A stretch of DNA of 64,000 nt, from positions 62,001 to 126,000 of the forward strand of contig JAUIJD010000002.1 in the NCBI GenBank assembly GCA_030431475.1, given 5' to 3'. This DNA is from Verrucomicrobiia bacterium. GTDB lineage: Bacteria > Verrucomicrobiota > Verrucomicrobiia > Verrucomicrobiales > Akkermansiaceae. Below are positions 52,601 through 60,588 of the stretch, one piece after another. A model generated the notes under the pieces. It was given only the letters and a program-made list of their open reading frames with translations, had not been told where the DNA came from and did no database searches. A program made the translations under genes and the position numbers. The first letter of the stretch is position 1. Each line of letters begins with the position of its first letter.

Positions 52601-53053
52601 CCGCTCGGCGAGAAGCAGGTCGGCACCGCCGCCCATCTCCAGCGCAATCCGAACGTCTCGGTCCGGATGCGGGGGGTGATGGAGAAGTGCACCTACTGCG
52701 TGCAGCGCCTCAAGGACGCCAAGATCCGCCAGAAACGCCGCCAGAAGCAGGAGTCGCTGGCATCCGGCGAGTCGACGAAGACGAAGATCGGCACTCCCGA
52801 ACTACGGATCCCGGTCGACTCCGTGAAGGTCGCCTGCCAGGAGGCCTGCCCGAGCGAGGCAATCAGCTTCGGCAACCTGCTCGACGAGAAGGACAGCCGC
52901 ATGGGCCGCGCGAAGAGCGTCGAGCGGAACTACGATCTCCTCAACTACATCGGCACGCGGCCGCGCACCAGCTACCTGGCGCGGGTCAAGAATCCGAACG
53001 AGAACATGCCGGGTGCCAGCCGCATCGGCAAGGCGACCATTCACATGCACTAG
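49685..53053 (+). CDS. actB: alternative complex III, iron-sulfur/molybdopterin-like subunit ActB
   Basis: 1122 residues. An N-terminal Tat-like signal (SRRSFLKLMGAS) at about residue 57 is followed by a molybdopterin-oxidoreductase-like domain (about 90-790) that in ACIII lacks Mo cofactor, then a ferredoxin-type domain with four cysteine clusters: CTGCNACLVACQ, CVQCESAPCETVCP, CIGTRYCANNCPYK with the later CTYC, and CQEACP. These bind Fe-S clusters that move electrons from quinol to the haems. The split of the two halves is as in Rhodothermus and Flavobacterium ActB (fused). The spacer to actC is 154 bp, long for this operon, and carries heptad tracts. Confidence 0.95.
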   Translation: MSKRIWQHPDVPADETTVAWRSTGQLENTADFREWLEREFPRGAAEMANQEEAETSRRSFLKLMGASTALAGFGMAACRRPEAHILPYAQAPEWVIPGKATYYASSFPRSGGATPLVVTSFEGRPTKLAPNTLHPDAAGTDAFAQASVLDLYSPYRSTRVLKGGKPSSRKEFDAAFAELAKDSGAKVGFVFGRDDSPTRTRLRKELAGRFGNAKFYAYEALEGDAHKAHGDGTRYVADFAKADRIVSLDCDFAGLDPIGPVTPFSERRKPEGKGYDQHASKDALNRLYTVESGFSLTGGMADHRLRIKPSQLLQVAAHIARRLGADAPVGGVPIPDKRLGDWINPMVDDLKAHGGKSIVVAGSRAPEVVHHFVAAINAKLGNVGDDKPLRFVRTGTEGLGDIEQLTADLGSGAVEHVLFFTPSNPVYDAPADLKFGEVLAKAKTSIHFGLRTDATANAATWHVPASHYLESWSDSRTATGVHTVVQPLILPLYADCASELEVLAALLSEEGALATGEGEEGAASPALVEVRKTFEGLAGDKEEDWKKFLRDGFYAGSTYESATPQLDSGKAGELVAKAPKAKDGELEIVFATDGSIYDGRWIDNGWLQEAPDPISKVSWDNVALIAPKTAKNLGIYDKIVTLETPTAAKPADGEGQHRTGQLIRIKANGVEMEVPVQIGFGQAEDTVIVSLGYGQGFSAEDELGRGPLNESNVGLVGINTGFNAYPLRTAAAGYFAALEGAPAITGKSYKIAAVQEHHAMYGRALAREVSTLDDSKKGDFEHQLASVKKHGMDSHAPPNISLYKPVDEKGESLLSDPLHQWGMAIDLTSCTGCNACLVACQAENNIPIVGKEQLAMGREMHWIRMDRYFAVQPLKDDDGNYVEENGEKVLDEDNMELIPQPVACVQCESAPCETVCPVNATVHTEDGLNAMAYNRCIGTRYCANNCPYKARRFNFFDYNKRNPLVPHNLYRGPLGEKQVGTAAHLQRNPNVSVRMRGVMEKCTYCVQRLKDAKIRQKRRQKQESLASGESTKTKIGTPELRIPVDSVKVACQEACPSEAISFGNLLDEKDSRMGRAKSVERNYDLLNYIGTRPRTSYLARVKNPNENMPGASRIGKATIHMH

Positions 53054-53057
53054 GGGA

Positions 53058-53085
53058 GACCTCAGACCCCCAGACGTCAGACTGG
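53058..53085 (+). repeat. 7-bp-periodic tract after actB
   Basis: TCAGAC-type units at 7- or 8-bp spacing (ACCTCAG, ACCCCCAG, ACGTCAG, ACTGG). Its reverse complement resembles the tract at 53157-53193, so the two may pair across the actB-actC spacer. Confidence 0.6.
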
Positions 53086-53156
53086 AATTCTCCGCACCTC
53101 ATCTCACCTCAACAGAATGCGAAACGCCATGAAGCTTCCGACCCATGCCTGCTCAA

Positions 53157-53193
53157 GTCTGGCGTCTGTTGTCTTCAAGTCTGTCGTCTCCAA
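53157..53193 (+). repeat. 7-bp tandem tract upstream of actC
   Basis: GTCTGGC, GTCTGTT, GTCTTCAA, GTCTGTC, GTCTCCAA in succession; two of the five units are 8 bp. Ends 14 bp before the actC ATG. Confidence 0.8.
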
Positions 53194-53207
53194 CTGATTT
53201 TCCCAAG

Positions 53208-54692
53208 ATGGCCACTGCCACCCAAAATGAACCGACCCGCCAGGGACCGAAGCTTCCGGTCCTCAAGCGCGAGAAGCTGATCCTCAACGACCGGTCCTAT
53301 CACTGGATCACCGAGCGGATCTGCGGCGTGTTGGAGAACCGTCAGCCCTTCCTCTGGTGGCTGCTCTTCATCCCGAGCGCGATCATCGCGGCGACCGGTG
53401 TCGGTTTCGGCCTGTTCCACCTGGTGTCGACCGGTGTCGGTGTCTGGGGGAACACCAACCGCGTGATGTGGGGCTGGCCCATCGTCAACTTCGTCTTCTG
53501 GATCGGTATCGGCCACGCCGGAACCCTGATTTCGGCCATTCTGTTCCTCACCCGCCAGAACTGGCGGACCTCGATCAACCGCGCCGCCGAGGCGATGACC
53601 ATCTTCGCGGTGATGTGCGCGGGCATCTTCCCCGCCTTCCACGTCGGCCGTGTGTGGATGGCCTGGTTCCTCGCTCCGATCCCGAACGCCAACGCGATCT
53701 GGCAGAACTTCAAGTCGCCGCTGCTGTGGGACGTGTTCGCGGTCTCGACCTACTTCACGATTTCGCTGATCTTCTGGTACCTCGGCATGGTGCCCGACCT
53801 CGCGACCATCCGCGACCGCTGCAAGCCGGGCCTGCGCAAGCTCCTCTACGGCCTGTTCTCGCTCGGCTGGCGCGGCGGCAACCGCCAGTGGAGCCACTAC
53901 GAGATGGCCTACCTGCTCCTCGCCGCGCTCTCGACGCCGCTGGTGCTCTCGGTCCACTCGGTCGTCTCCTTCGACTTCGCCACCTCGGTCGTTCCCGGCT
54001 GGCACACCACGATCTTCCCGCCCTACTTCGTCGCCGGCGCCATCTTCGGTGGCTTCGCGATGGTGCTCACCATCATGGTTCCGGCCCGTTTCATCTACGG
54101 CCTGCAGGACCTGATCACGATGAAGCACATCGACAACATGGCGAAGATCATCCTGCTGACCGGCACGATCGTCGGCTACGCCTACCTGATGGAGCTCTTC
54201 GTCGCCTTCTACTCCGGCGCCAAGTTCGAGATGGAGGCCTTCAAATACCGCATCACCGGTCCCTACAACTGGGCCTACTTCTGCATGATGTTCTGCAACG
54301 TCATCTCGCCGCAGGTCTTCTGGTTCAAGTGGTGCCGCGAGAACCTGTGGGTCGTGATGGCCGTCGCGATGTGCGTGAACATCGGCATGTGGTTCGAGCG
54401 ATTCGTCATCATCGTCACCACCCTCGCCCGCATGTGGCTGCCCGGGGACTGGAAATACTACTCCCCGAGCGGCCAGGACATGCTGCTGTTCATCGGCACG
54501 ATCGGGATGTTCCTGACCCTCTTCCTCCTCTTCCTCCGCTTCCTCCCCTGCATCAACATCGCCGAGGTGAAGTGGACGCTTCCCCAGTCCGATCCGCACC
54601 ACGACGACCACGAGGATCACCCCGACGACGGCGTCGCCGCCGAGGCCGCCTACCAGAAGGAACTTCATGGCTCCAAGGAGGCGACCGCCTGA
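53208..54692 (+). CDS. actC: alternative complex III, NrfD-like quinol-binding membrane subunit ActC
   Basis: 494 residues from the ATG at 53208; an earlier in-frame ATG at 53145 would run through the repeat tract. Ten hydrophobic segments between residues 40 and 460. NrfD-like polytopic protein, in ACIII the proposed site of quinol oxidation and proton movement. Features include [20 protein letters not shown] and [17 protein letters not shown] typical of ActC, and a His/Asp-rich C-terminal tail ([14 protein letters not shown]). Paralogous to ActF. Confidence 0.95.
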   Translation: MATATQNEPTRQGPKLPVLKREKLILNDRSYHWITERICGVLENRQPFLWWLLFIPSAIIAATGVGFGLFHLVSTGVGVWGNTNRVMWGWPIVNFVFWIGIGHAGTLISAILFLTRQNWRTSINRAAEAMTIFAVMCAGIFPAFHVGRVWMAWFLAPIPNANAIWQNFKSPLLWDVFAVSTYFTISLIFWYLGMVPDLATIRDRCKPGLRKLLYGLFSLGWRGGNRQWSHYEMAYLLLAALSTPLVLSVHSVVSFDFATSVVPGWHTTIFPPYFVAGAIFGGFAMVLTIMVPARFIYGLQDLITMKHIDNMAKIILLTGTIVGYAYLMELFVAFYSGAKFEMEAFKYRITGPYNWAYFCMMFCNVISPQVFWFKWCRENLWVVMAVAMCVNIGMWFERFVIIVTTLARMWLPGDWKYYSPSGQDMLLFIGTIGMFLTLFLLFLRFLPCINIAEVKWTLPQSDPHHDDHEDHPDDGVAAEAAYQKELHGSKEATA

Positions 54693-54702
54693 TGGTCCCG
54701 GC

Positions 54703-54730
54703 ATTTGAAATCTAGCATTTGGAATTTCCC
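54703..54730 (+). repeat. 7-bp tandem tract upstream of actD
   Basis: ATTTGAA, ATCTAGC, ATTTGGA, ATTTCCC in succession, three bases before the actD GTG. Confidence 0.75.
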
Positions 54731-54733
54731 GAC

Positions 54734-55288
54734 GTGAGTACGACCCGCAAACGAGTTTACGGCTACCTGGCCGAGTTCAAGAGCGCCTCCGCCCTCTACA
54801 AGGCGGCGGAGAAGGTGCGCGATGCCGGCTTCCGCAAGTGGGATTGCCACTCGCCCTATCCCATCCACGGCCTCGACGGCGCGATGGGCATCAAGCGGTC
54901 GATTCTCCCGTGGTTCGTCTTCTTCGGCGGCGCGACCGGCCTCGCCACCGGCTTCTTCCTCGCCTTCATCACCCAGGTGAAGATCTACCCGACGGTGGTC
55001 CAGGCCAAGCCGGCCAACATCTTCACCGTGCCGGCCTTCTTCCCGCCGATGTTCGAGCTGACCATCCTGTTCTCCGGCTTCACCGTGCTCTTCGGCCTGC
55101 TGGCCCTGATGAAACTCCCGCGGCTCAACCACCCGCTTTTCGCCAGCCGCCAGTTCCACCGCGCCACCGACGACGCCTTCTTCATCGCCATCGAGGCCCG
55201 CGACCCGAAGTTCAGCCCCGACGGCACCCGCTCGCTCCTCGAGGAGATCGGCGGCTCGAACATCGAACTCATCGAGGAGGAGGACTAA
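54734..55288 (+). CDS. actD: alternative complex III, membrane subunit ActD
   Basis: 184 residues from the GTG at 54734. Two membrane segments (about 58-80 and 100-122). The N-terminal soluble part, YLAEFKSASALYKAAEKVRDAGFRKWDCHSPYPIHGLD, is typical of ActD. ActD helps hold ActC and ActF together in the membrane. The start choice: an earlier TTG in the heptad tract is open in frame but unlikely. Confidence 0.92.
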   Translation: MSTTRKRVYGYLAEFKSASALYKAAEKVRDAGFRKWDCHSPYPIHGLDGAMGIKRSILPWFVFFGGATGLATGFFLAFITQVKIYPTVVQAKPANIFTVPAFFPPMFELTILFSGFTVLFGLLALMKLPRLNHPLFASRQFHRATDDAFFIAIEARDPKFSPDGTRSLLEEIGGSNIELIEEED

Positions 55289-55330
55289 CTCCCCGCTCCC
55301 AGCTCCCAGCTCCCAGCTCTCTGCTCCCAC
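55289..55330 (+). repeat. 7-bp tandem tract between actD and actE
   Basis: Six complete 7-mers fill the whole spacer: CTCCCCG, CTCCCAG three times, CTCTCTG, CTCCCAC, then one C before the actE GTG. The clearest case of the tract family. Confidence 0.92.
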
Positions 55331-55331
55331 C

Positions 55332-56036
55332 GTGAAATACTTCTTCCTCGCCTACGCCATCGTCGCCGCCCTGGTCATCGGGCTGCTGCCGATGCGCGGT
55401 GAAAAGTCGCCGGAAACGCCGCTGCGCCTGTTCCCGGACATGGACGACCAGGACCGGCTCGACGCCCAGGCGCCGAGCGAATTCTTCGCCGACGGCGCCG
55501 GCGGCCGGCATCCGGTCGACGGCACCCGCCCGCTCGGCTTCCAGGCCGATGGCGAAACCGAACTCGGAGGCATTCCGAGCTACGAGTTCGGCGGTGGCAC
55601 CGGCTACTACGAGACCGGTGGCATCGAAGGCTACTACTCCAACGGCATGCCCGAGGAACTGGGCCTGACCGAGGACAACGTCGTCACCTTCCTCCGCCGC
55701 GGGCGCGAGGTCTACAACATCAACTGCATGCCCTGCCACGGGGAGTCCGGCGACGGGCTCGGGGTGACCGCCAACTACGGCGTCCCCGGCATCGCCAACC
55801 TGACGCTGGAGTCGTTCCAACAGGCCACCTACCCCGACGGCCGGATGTTCGACGTGATCAGCAACGGCAAGAACAACATGGGTGCCTACAAGCACAACAT
55901 TCCGCTGCGCGACCGCTGGGCCGTGGTCGCCTACGTCCGCGCCCTCCAGCTCGCCCGCAAGGCGCCGCTCTCCGAGTCGTCGATCCAGGAGGCCTTCGAG
56001 GCCCAGATGGAGGAGCAGAAGCAAGCCGCCCAGTAA
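55332..56036 (+). CDS. actE: alternative complex III, monoheme cytochrome c subunit ActE
   Basis: 234 residues with a GTG start. An N-terminal membrane anchor or signal (YFFLAYAIVAALVIGLLP) lacks an obvious lipobox cysteine. The haem motif is CMPCHGESGDGLG; the methionine ligand is probably in NNMGAYKHNIPLRD. A Gly/Tyr-rich linker (YETGGIEGYYSNG) sits before the haem domain. ActE passes electrons from ActA to cytochrome oxidase or to another cytochrome. Confidence 0.93.
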   Translation: MKYFFLAYAIVAALVIGLLPMRGEKSPETPLRLFPDMDDQDRLDAQAPSEFFADGAGGRHPVDGTRPLGFQADGETELGGIPSYEFGGGTGYYETGGIEGYYSNGMPEELGLTEDNVVTFLRRGREVYNINCMPCHGESGDGLGVTANYGVPGIANLTLESFQQATYPDGRMFDVISNGKNNMGAYKHNIPLRDRWAVVAYVRALQLARKAPLSESSIQEAFEAQMEEQKQAAQ

Positions 56037-56049
56037 TCCCTTTCCCACC

Positions 56050-57417
56050 ATGGCATCCCATTTCGTCACCTCCGCAGACATCCCCGCCGACGGCGAGCGG
56101 CTGCACAACGCGACCGCGTCCAAGGTCAAGATGATCGCCGGCGGCGTCTGCGCGCTGCTCACGCTGGTCAGCCTCGTGCTGCTCTTCGTCGCGCCCGAGT
56201 CGGTGCGCGCGCCCTTCGCCTACTCGTGGCTCTTCGCGTTCTTCTTCTTCTTCACGCTGACCATCGGCGGGATCTTCTGGACGCTGCTGCACAACGTCTC
56301 GAACTCGGGGTGGGGGACCGCGGTCCGCCGCGTCATGGAGAATCTCGGTTCCATCTACCCCTTCATGTTCCTCTTCGCGATCCCGCTGCTCTGCCCGGCG
56401 GTGCAGCAGTACCTCTACGAGTGGATGACCACCCACCGCGAGGGGCTGTCGCAGGAGAATGTCGGCCTCTTCGACGGCGCGCTGCTCGGCTTCTACGGCT
56501 CCGATTCGTTGAAGCATTGGTTCGAGGAGCACCACCACGCCCTCCTCTACAACAAGGCCTGGTACATGAACCTCTTCGCCTGGTATGTGCGGGTGGTCTT
56601 CTACTTCGTGGCGATGACCCTCGTGATCCGCGGGCTGCGCAAGCTCTCGGTCGCCCAGGACACCGACCCGAACCCGGGCACCAAGCGCCTGTTCCAGGCC
56701 CGGTTCCACTCGACCTACACCTTCATTCTCTTCGCGATCACCATCACCTTCGCGGCTTTCGACCTGCTGATGGGCCTCGACTTCAAATGGTTCTCCACCA
56801 TGTGGGGCGTCTACCTCTTCGCCGGATCGGCGCTGAACTCGATGGCGGTCATCATCATCACCGTCACCCTGCTGCAGCACGCCGGCTACATGAAGAAGGT
56901 GGTCACCCCCGAGCACTTCCACATCAAGGGCAAGCTGCTCCTCGCCTTCACCATCTTCTGGGCCTACATCGCCTTCTCGCAGTTCTTCCTCATCTGGTAT
57001 GCCAACATCACCGAGGAAACGAGCTACTTCCTGATCCGCAACACCGGCGGCTGGAACACGGCGAACATCTTCCTCGTCTTCGGCCACTTCGTGGTGCCCT
57101 TCGTCATCCTGCTCCAGGCGTGGCTGAAGAAGAGCCCGAAGCTGCTCAGCCTGATGGCCGTCTACACGCTGGTGATGCACGTGGTCGACCACTACCTCAT
57201 CGTCATTCCCGAGCGTTCGGTCTCGCTGATGAACATCCTTCCGGAGCAGTTCGGCCACGTGACCACCGCGGTGCCCGGCGCGTTCTGGGGTGACCTCCTC
57301 GCCTTCGCGGCGATCGGCTCGGGCTTCGTCTTCTTCTTCCTGCGCGCCCTCGGCAGCAACAATCTCTATCCCAACCGGGACCCGCGTCTGCTCGAGTCCG
57401 CCAACGTCTCCAACTGA
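56050..57417 (+). CDS. actF: alternative complex III, NrfD-like membrane subunit ActF
   Basis: 455 residues from the ATG at 56050, with about ten membrane segments. Homologous to ActC; lacks the ActC-type C-terminal tail. FDGALLGFYGSDSLKHWFEEHHHALLYNKAWYMN holds the family His cluster (in short pieces: FEEHHHALLYNKAW). ActF is thought to form a proton path. It is 13 bp after actE. In many species coxB follows, but here a cytochrome c gene does. Confidence 0.93.
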   Translation: MASHFVTSADIPADGERLHNATASKVKMIAGGVCALLTLVSLVLLFVAPESVRAPFAYSWLFAFFFFFTLTIGGIFWTLLHNVSNSGWGTAVRRVMENLGSIYPFMFLFAIPLLCPAVQQYLYEWMTTHREGLSQENVGLFDGALLGFYGSDSLKHWFEEHHHALLYNKAWYMNLFAWYVRVVFYFVAMTLVIRGLRKLSVAQDTDPNPGTKRLFQARFHSTYTFILFAITITFAAFDLLMGLDFKWFSTMWGVYLFAGSALNSMAVIIITVTLLQHAGYMKKVVTPEHFHIKGKLLLAFTIFWAYIAFSQFFLIWYANITEETSYFLIRNTGGWNTANIFLVFGHFVVPFVILLQAWLKKSPKLLSLMAVYTLVMHVVDHYLIVIPERSVSLMNILPEQFGHVTTAVPGAFWGDLLAFAAIGSGFVFFFLRALGSNNLYPNRDPRLLESANVSN

Positions 57418-57451
57418 TCCGGTTCCAGCGTCTCAGTATTTCCGTAACCCC

Positions 57452-58261
57452 ATGTCTTCCCGCGACAATCCCTTCGTCCGCTTCGCCGCCTTCTGGTGGG
57501 GGATCGGCGTGATCCTGCTGTTCTTCGTCATCCTGCTCGTCACCCGCGCGATCGTCGGCGGAGGCGACGCCGAGGATCCGCTCGAGGAAACGGCGCGCAA
57601 GAACCGCCTCAAGACCCTGGCCGGCATCGAGGCCGCCCAGCAGGCCTATTTCGAGGCCAAGGTCGTCGAGGAGGGCAAGACGGTGCAACTCGATCCCGAG
57701 GGGGTCTTCGAGCACGTCGGTTCGCAGCTGCTCGCCGCCCAGCCGACCAAGGTCGATGACCCGGCCCAGGTGGTTCCGGGTTCCGCGGCCGCCGAGGCGC
57801 TGGCCACCGCCGGAGGGGAAGCCGATACCGAAGGGGTCGACGCGCTGACGCCCGAGGCCGGCACCGAGCCCGATCCCGCCATGATGGAGAAGGGCAAGCA
57901 GCAGTACATGGTCTGCATGGCCTGCCACGGCATGAATGGGGAAGGCGGTCCCGTCGGCCCGCCCTTGGCGAACTCCGACTGGGTCGCCGGCCCGGTCTCC
58001 AACCTGATCCGGATCCAGATGCGCGGTCTCGAGGGGCCGATCACCGTCTCCGGCAAGGAATACACCTTCCCCGCGCCGATGGCGCCGATGGGTGCCGCCC
58101 AGAGCGACGAGGACGTCGCGTCGGTGCTCACCTACATCCGCAACTCCTTCGGCAACTCGGCCCCGCCGGTCCTGCCCGAGCAGGTCAAGATGCTGCGCTC
58201 GGAGATCGGCAAGCCGCCGCTCACCCAGGACGACCTCATTCCCGTGGCCCCCGGCTCCTGA
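57452..58261 (+). CDS. membrane-anchored monoheme cytochrome c
   Basis: 269 residues from the ATG at 57452. One N-terminal membrane segment (FWWGIGVILLFFVILLVTRAI), a ~110-residue acidic, Ala/Glu-rich linker, then a class I cytochrome c domain with CMACHGMNGEGG and a probable methionine ligand in PAPMAPMGA. The end VASVLTYIRNSFGN is like that of the cytochrome at 60589, suggesting the two are paralogues. It is not CoxB: no cupredoxin domain or Cu-A cysteines are present. Likely electron carrier between ActE and the next oxidase-like module. Confidence 0.85.
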   Translation: MSSRDNPFVRFAAFWWGIGVILLFFVILLVTRAIVGGGDAEDPLEETARKNRLKTLAGIEAAQQAYFEAKVVEEGKTVQLDPEGVFEHVGSQLLAAQPTKVDDPAQVVPGSAAAEALATAGGEADTEGVDALTPEAGTEPDPAMMEKGKQQYMVCMACHGMNGEGGPVGPPLANSDWVAGPVSNLIRIQMRGLEGPITVSGKEYTFPAPMAPMGAAQSDEDVASVLTYIRNSFGNSAPPVLPEQVKMLRSEIGKPPLTQDDLIPVAPGS

Positions 58262-58267
58262 TCCATC

Positions 58268-59755
58268 ATGTCCACGCCTTCCGACAACGCCTTCGACGTG
58301 CAGCTCCGCAGTGAGATCGACCGCTCACTGCGCCACCCGGTGATGTTCTTCTTCACCAGCGGTGCCGCCTGGCTCGCCGTTGCCATTCTTCTCGGCATCA
58401 TCTCCTCGGCCAAGGTCCACGCGCCGGGCTTCCTCGACAGCTGCCCGTGGATGACCTACGGCCGGGTTTCCGCCGCCCACCAGACCGCGCTGGTCTACGG
58501 CTGGGGCTGCCAGGCGGCCTTCGGCATGATCATCTGGCTGATGTCCCGCCTCTCGCGCCAGACCTGTCGCAATGTCGGCACGATCCTGATGGCCGGCCAC
58601 GTGTGGAACTTCGCCCTCTCGCTCGGCGTGATCGGCATCCTTGCCGGCGGCGGCACGGGCATGCCGTGGATGGAGATGCCTTCCTTCGCCTGGATCCCGC
58701 TCCTCCTGGCCTATGTCGCCATCACCATCTGGTCGATGGTCCAGTTCAAGGTCCGCCCGGAAGGGCACACCTACATTTCGCAGTGGTACCTGATGGCCGC
58801 GCTGATCTGGTTCCCGTGGTTCTTCGGCTCGGCGCACCTGCTGGTGCACGGTTTCTCCGGCAGCCCGCTCGGCGCCGCCGGCGTCAACGCCTGGTTCCAC
58901 TCGGCGATGCTGCTTCTGTTCTTCGCGCCGGTCGGCATCGGCATGGCCTACTACCTGGTGCCCAAGGTCATGGGACGGCCGGTCTACAACTACGCGCTGT
59001 CGCTGATCGGGTTCTGGAGCCTGGCCATCATCGTGCCATGGGCCGGGATGCAGAAGCTCACCGGTGCCCCGGTGCCGAACTTCCTTCCCTACCTCGGGGC
59101 CTTCGCTGCGATTTTGTTCGCGGTGCCGGCCGCCGTTGCCGGGATCAACCTGCTCAAGACCGCGGCCGCCGACATGGAGACGGTCAACCACAGTCCGACC
59201 CTGCGCTTCACCGTCTGGGGCCTGGTCTTCCTGCTGGCGTTCGGCTTCGCCAGCCTGGTCCTCAACAGCCCGGGGATCACGCAGGTCACCCAGTTCACGA
59301 TCGCCGGCTACGGCTTCGACATCCTCGGCGTCTACGGCTTCTTCAGCTTTATCGCCTTCGGCGCGATCTACTTCATCGTCCCGCGCATCACCCGCCGCGA
59401 GTGGCTTTCCCGCCGCCTGATCAAGTGGCACTTCTTCGTCTCGATCTACGCGGTGATGGCGATCGTCGTGGTCACGCTCTTCGGCGCCCTGATGCAGGGC
59501 ATCGCGCAGGAGGGAACCTACGACGGCCTCTGGTACAACGCCGCCTCCACCGTCTTTCCCTACGCGGTGCTCACCACCATCGCCTGGTGCTTCCTGCTGA
59601 TCTCCAACTTCTTCTTCTTCATCCACCTGACGCTGATGTGGCTGCGCCTCGGCCGCCGCAGTTCCCACCCGACGCTGCTGGTCCACCACGAGCCGGAAAG
59701 CCCGCACGGCCCGGAGGGCGACATCGACAACACCGGCACCGCCTCCGCCCACTGA
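58268..59755 (+). CDS. CcoN-like (cbb3 oxidase subunit I-like) membrane protein lacking most metal ligands
   Basis: 495 residues, twelve membrane segments, homologous to CcoN along its length (e.g. WHFFVSIYAVMAI, ALMQGIA). Of the CcoN ligands, the helix-II haem His (H71 in AAHQTALVYGWG) and one Cu-B His (H211 in NAWFHSAML) remain. The helix-VII HH that binds Cu-B in AGPHH is replaced by Q262-K263 (WAGMQKLTG). The helix-X HVH of GHVHSGALGW is replaced by G347-Y-G349 (TIAGYGFDILG). So neither haem b3 nor Cu-B, nor the second low-spin ligand, should be bound. Probably not a working oxidase; it may be a scaffold or electron/proton partner. Confidence 0.8.
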   Translation: MSTPSDNAFDVQLRSEIDRSLRHPVMFFFTSGAAWLAVAILLGIISSAKVHAPGFLDSCPWMTYGRVSAAHQTALVYGWGCQAAFGMIIWLMSRLSRQTCRNVGTILMAGHVWNFALSLGVIGILAGGGTGMPWMEMPSFAWIPLLLAYVAITIWSMVQFKVRPEGHTYISQWYLMAALIWFPWFFGSAHLLVHGFSGSPLGAAGVNAWFHSAMLLLFFAPVGIGMAYYLVPKVMGRPVYNYALSLIGFWSLAIIVPWAGMQKLTGAPVPNFLPYLGAFAAILFAVPAAVAGINLLKTAAADMETVNHSPTLRFTVWGLVFLLAFGFASLVLNSPGITQVTQFTIAGYGFDILGVYGFFSFIAFGAIYFIVPRITRREWLSRRLIKWHFFVSIYAVMAIVVVTLFGALMQGIAQEGTYDGLWYNAASTVFPYAVLTTIAWCFLLISNFFFFIHLTLMWLRLGRRSSHPTLLVHHEPESPHGPEGDIDNTGTASAH

Positions 59756-59763
59756 CCCGCGGC

Positions 59764-59798
59764 CATTTGTCATTGGAGTTTTAACATTCGGCACTTCG
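59764..59798 (+). repeat. 7-bp-periodic tract before the CcoO-like gene
   Basis: CATTTGT, CATTGGA, GTTTTAA, CATTCGG, CACTTCG in succession, five bases before the ATG at 59804. More degenerate than the others. Confidence 0.6.
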
Positions 59799-59803
59799 AA
59801 TCC

Positions 59804-60568
59804 ATGTCCTTCCGCCTCTTCGCCATCGGTCTCACCGCCAGCTTCGGCCTCGCCTGGCTCTCGGTCGTGGTCGTTCCCTTCTTCAAGCTTCGCACCCCGT
59901 CCCCGATCTCCTTCCAGGAGGGATTCGACGAGCAGGAGGGCATCTACCACCCCAAGCGCGCCGGTCGCGTCGCCAACGGCGCCGCCGTCTACGCGGAGAA
60001 CGGCTGCTACCAGTGCCACACCCAGGTGATTCGCCCGACCTACGCCGGGATGGATCTCGCCCGGCCGGACGTCGGCGGCCTCTCGCCGGCGGTGAATCCC
60101 GACGGCATCGACAGCCGCCGCGAGTCGAACGTGTTCGACTACAGCGGACTGGACTTCGCGATGATCGGCACGACGCGCACGGGCCCGGACCTGATGAACC
60201 TCGTGCCCCGTCTCAAGGCCCGCGTCCGCCAGCAGGCGAAGGACGACGGCGAGGAGATCTCCGAAGGCGTGGTGGCCGGTCGCGTGCGCGACTACCTCTT
60301 CCAGCACCTCTACAACCCGCGGAGCTTCGCCCGGCTCGAAAACTGGTCGAGTTGCCCCTCGATGCCCTTCCTGTTCGAAGAGCGGGAGATCAAGGGCCAG
60401 CCTTCGGATGACGCGCTCGATGTCACCGTCGAAGCCGGCCACGAGGTCGTTCCCGGCGACCGCGCCGAGGCGCTGGTGAGCTATCTGCTCTCGCTCGAAC
60501 ACGACGATCCGGTTCCCGCGACCATGGACTACGCCCCGGCGGCTCCGGCCGACGACTCGCAAGGCTGA
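59804..60568 (+). CDS. CcoO-like membrane-anchored monoheme cytochrome c
   Basis: 254 residues. An N-terminal anchor (MSFRLFAIGLTASFGLAWLSVVVV) is followed by the CcoO pattern: NGAAVYAENGCYQCHTQVIRP with haem Cys68, Cys71 and His72, GTTRTGPDLMN, and HLYNPRSFARLENWSSCPSMPF with the Met ligand. In cbb3 oxidases CcoO hands electrons to CcoN. Since its CcoN partner here lacks ligands, its acceptor is unclear. It is 48 bp after the CcoN-like gene. Confidence 0.85.
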   Translation: MSFRLFAIGLTASFGLAWLSVVVVPFFKLRTPSPISFQEGFDEQEGIYHPKRAGRVANGAAVYAENGCYQCHTQVIRPTYAGMDLARPDVGGLSPAVNPDGIDSRRESNVFDYSGLDFAMIGTTRTGPDLMNLVPRLKARVRQQAKDDGEEISEGVVAGRVRDYLFQHLYNPRSFARLENWSSCPSMPFLFEEREIKGQPSDDALDVTVEAGHEVVPGDRAEALVSYLLSLEHDDPVPATMDYAPAAPADDSQG

Positions 60569-60588
60569 ACCTCCCTTCCCGACACCCG

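Noticed and set aside
48809-52636. Very long open frame (1275 codons) on the minus strand across actA-actB
   Set aside because: Shadow of the GC-rich actB gene; low-complexity Val/Arg/Gly/Asp composition with no domain, while actB has clear cysteine motifs.
53054-55331. Heptad tracts as CRISPR arrays
   Set aside because: Units are 7 bp, there are no spacers, and no cas genes are near.
58268-59755. CcoN-like gene as a working cbb3 oxidase or NO reductase
   Set aside because: Two of the three Cu-B histidines and both helix-X haem histidines are replaced, more than in any known branch.
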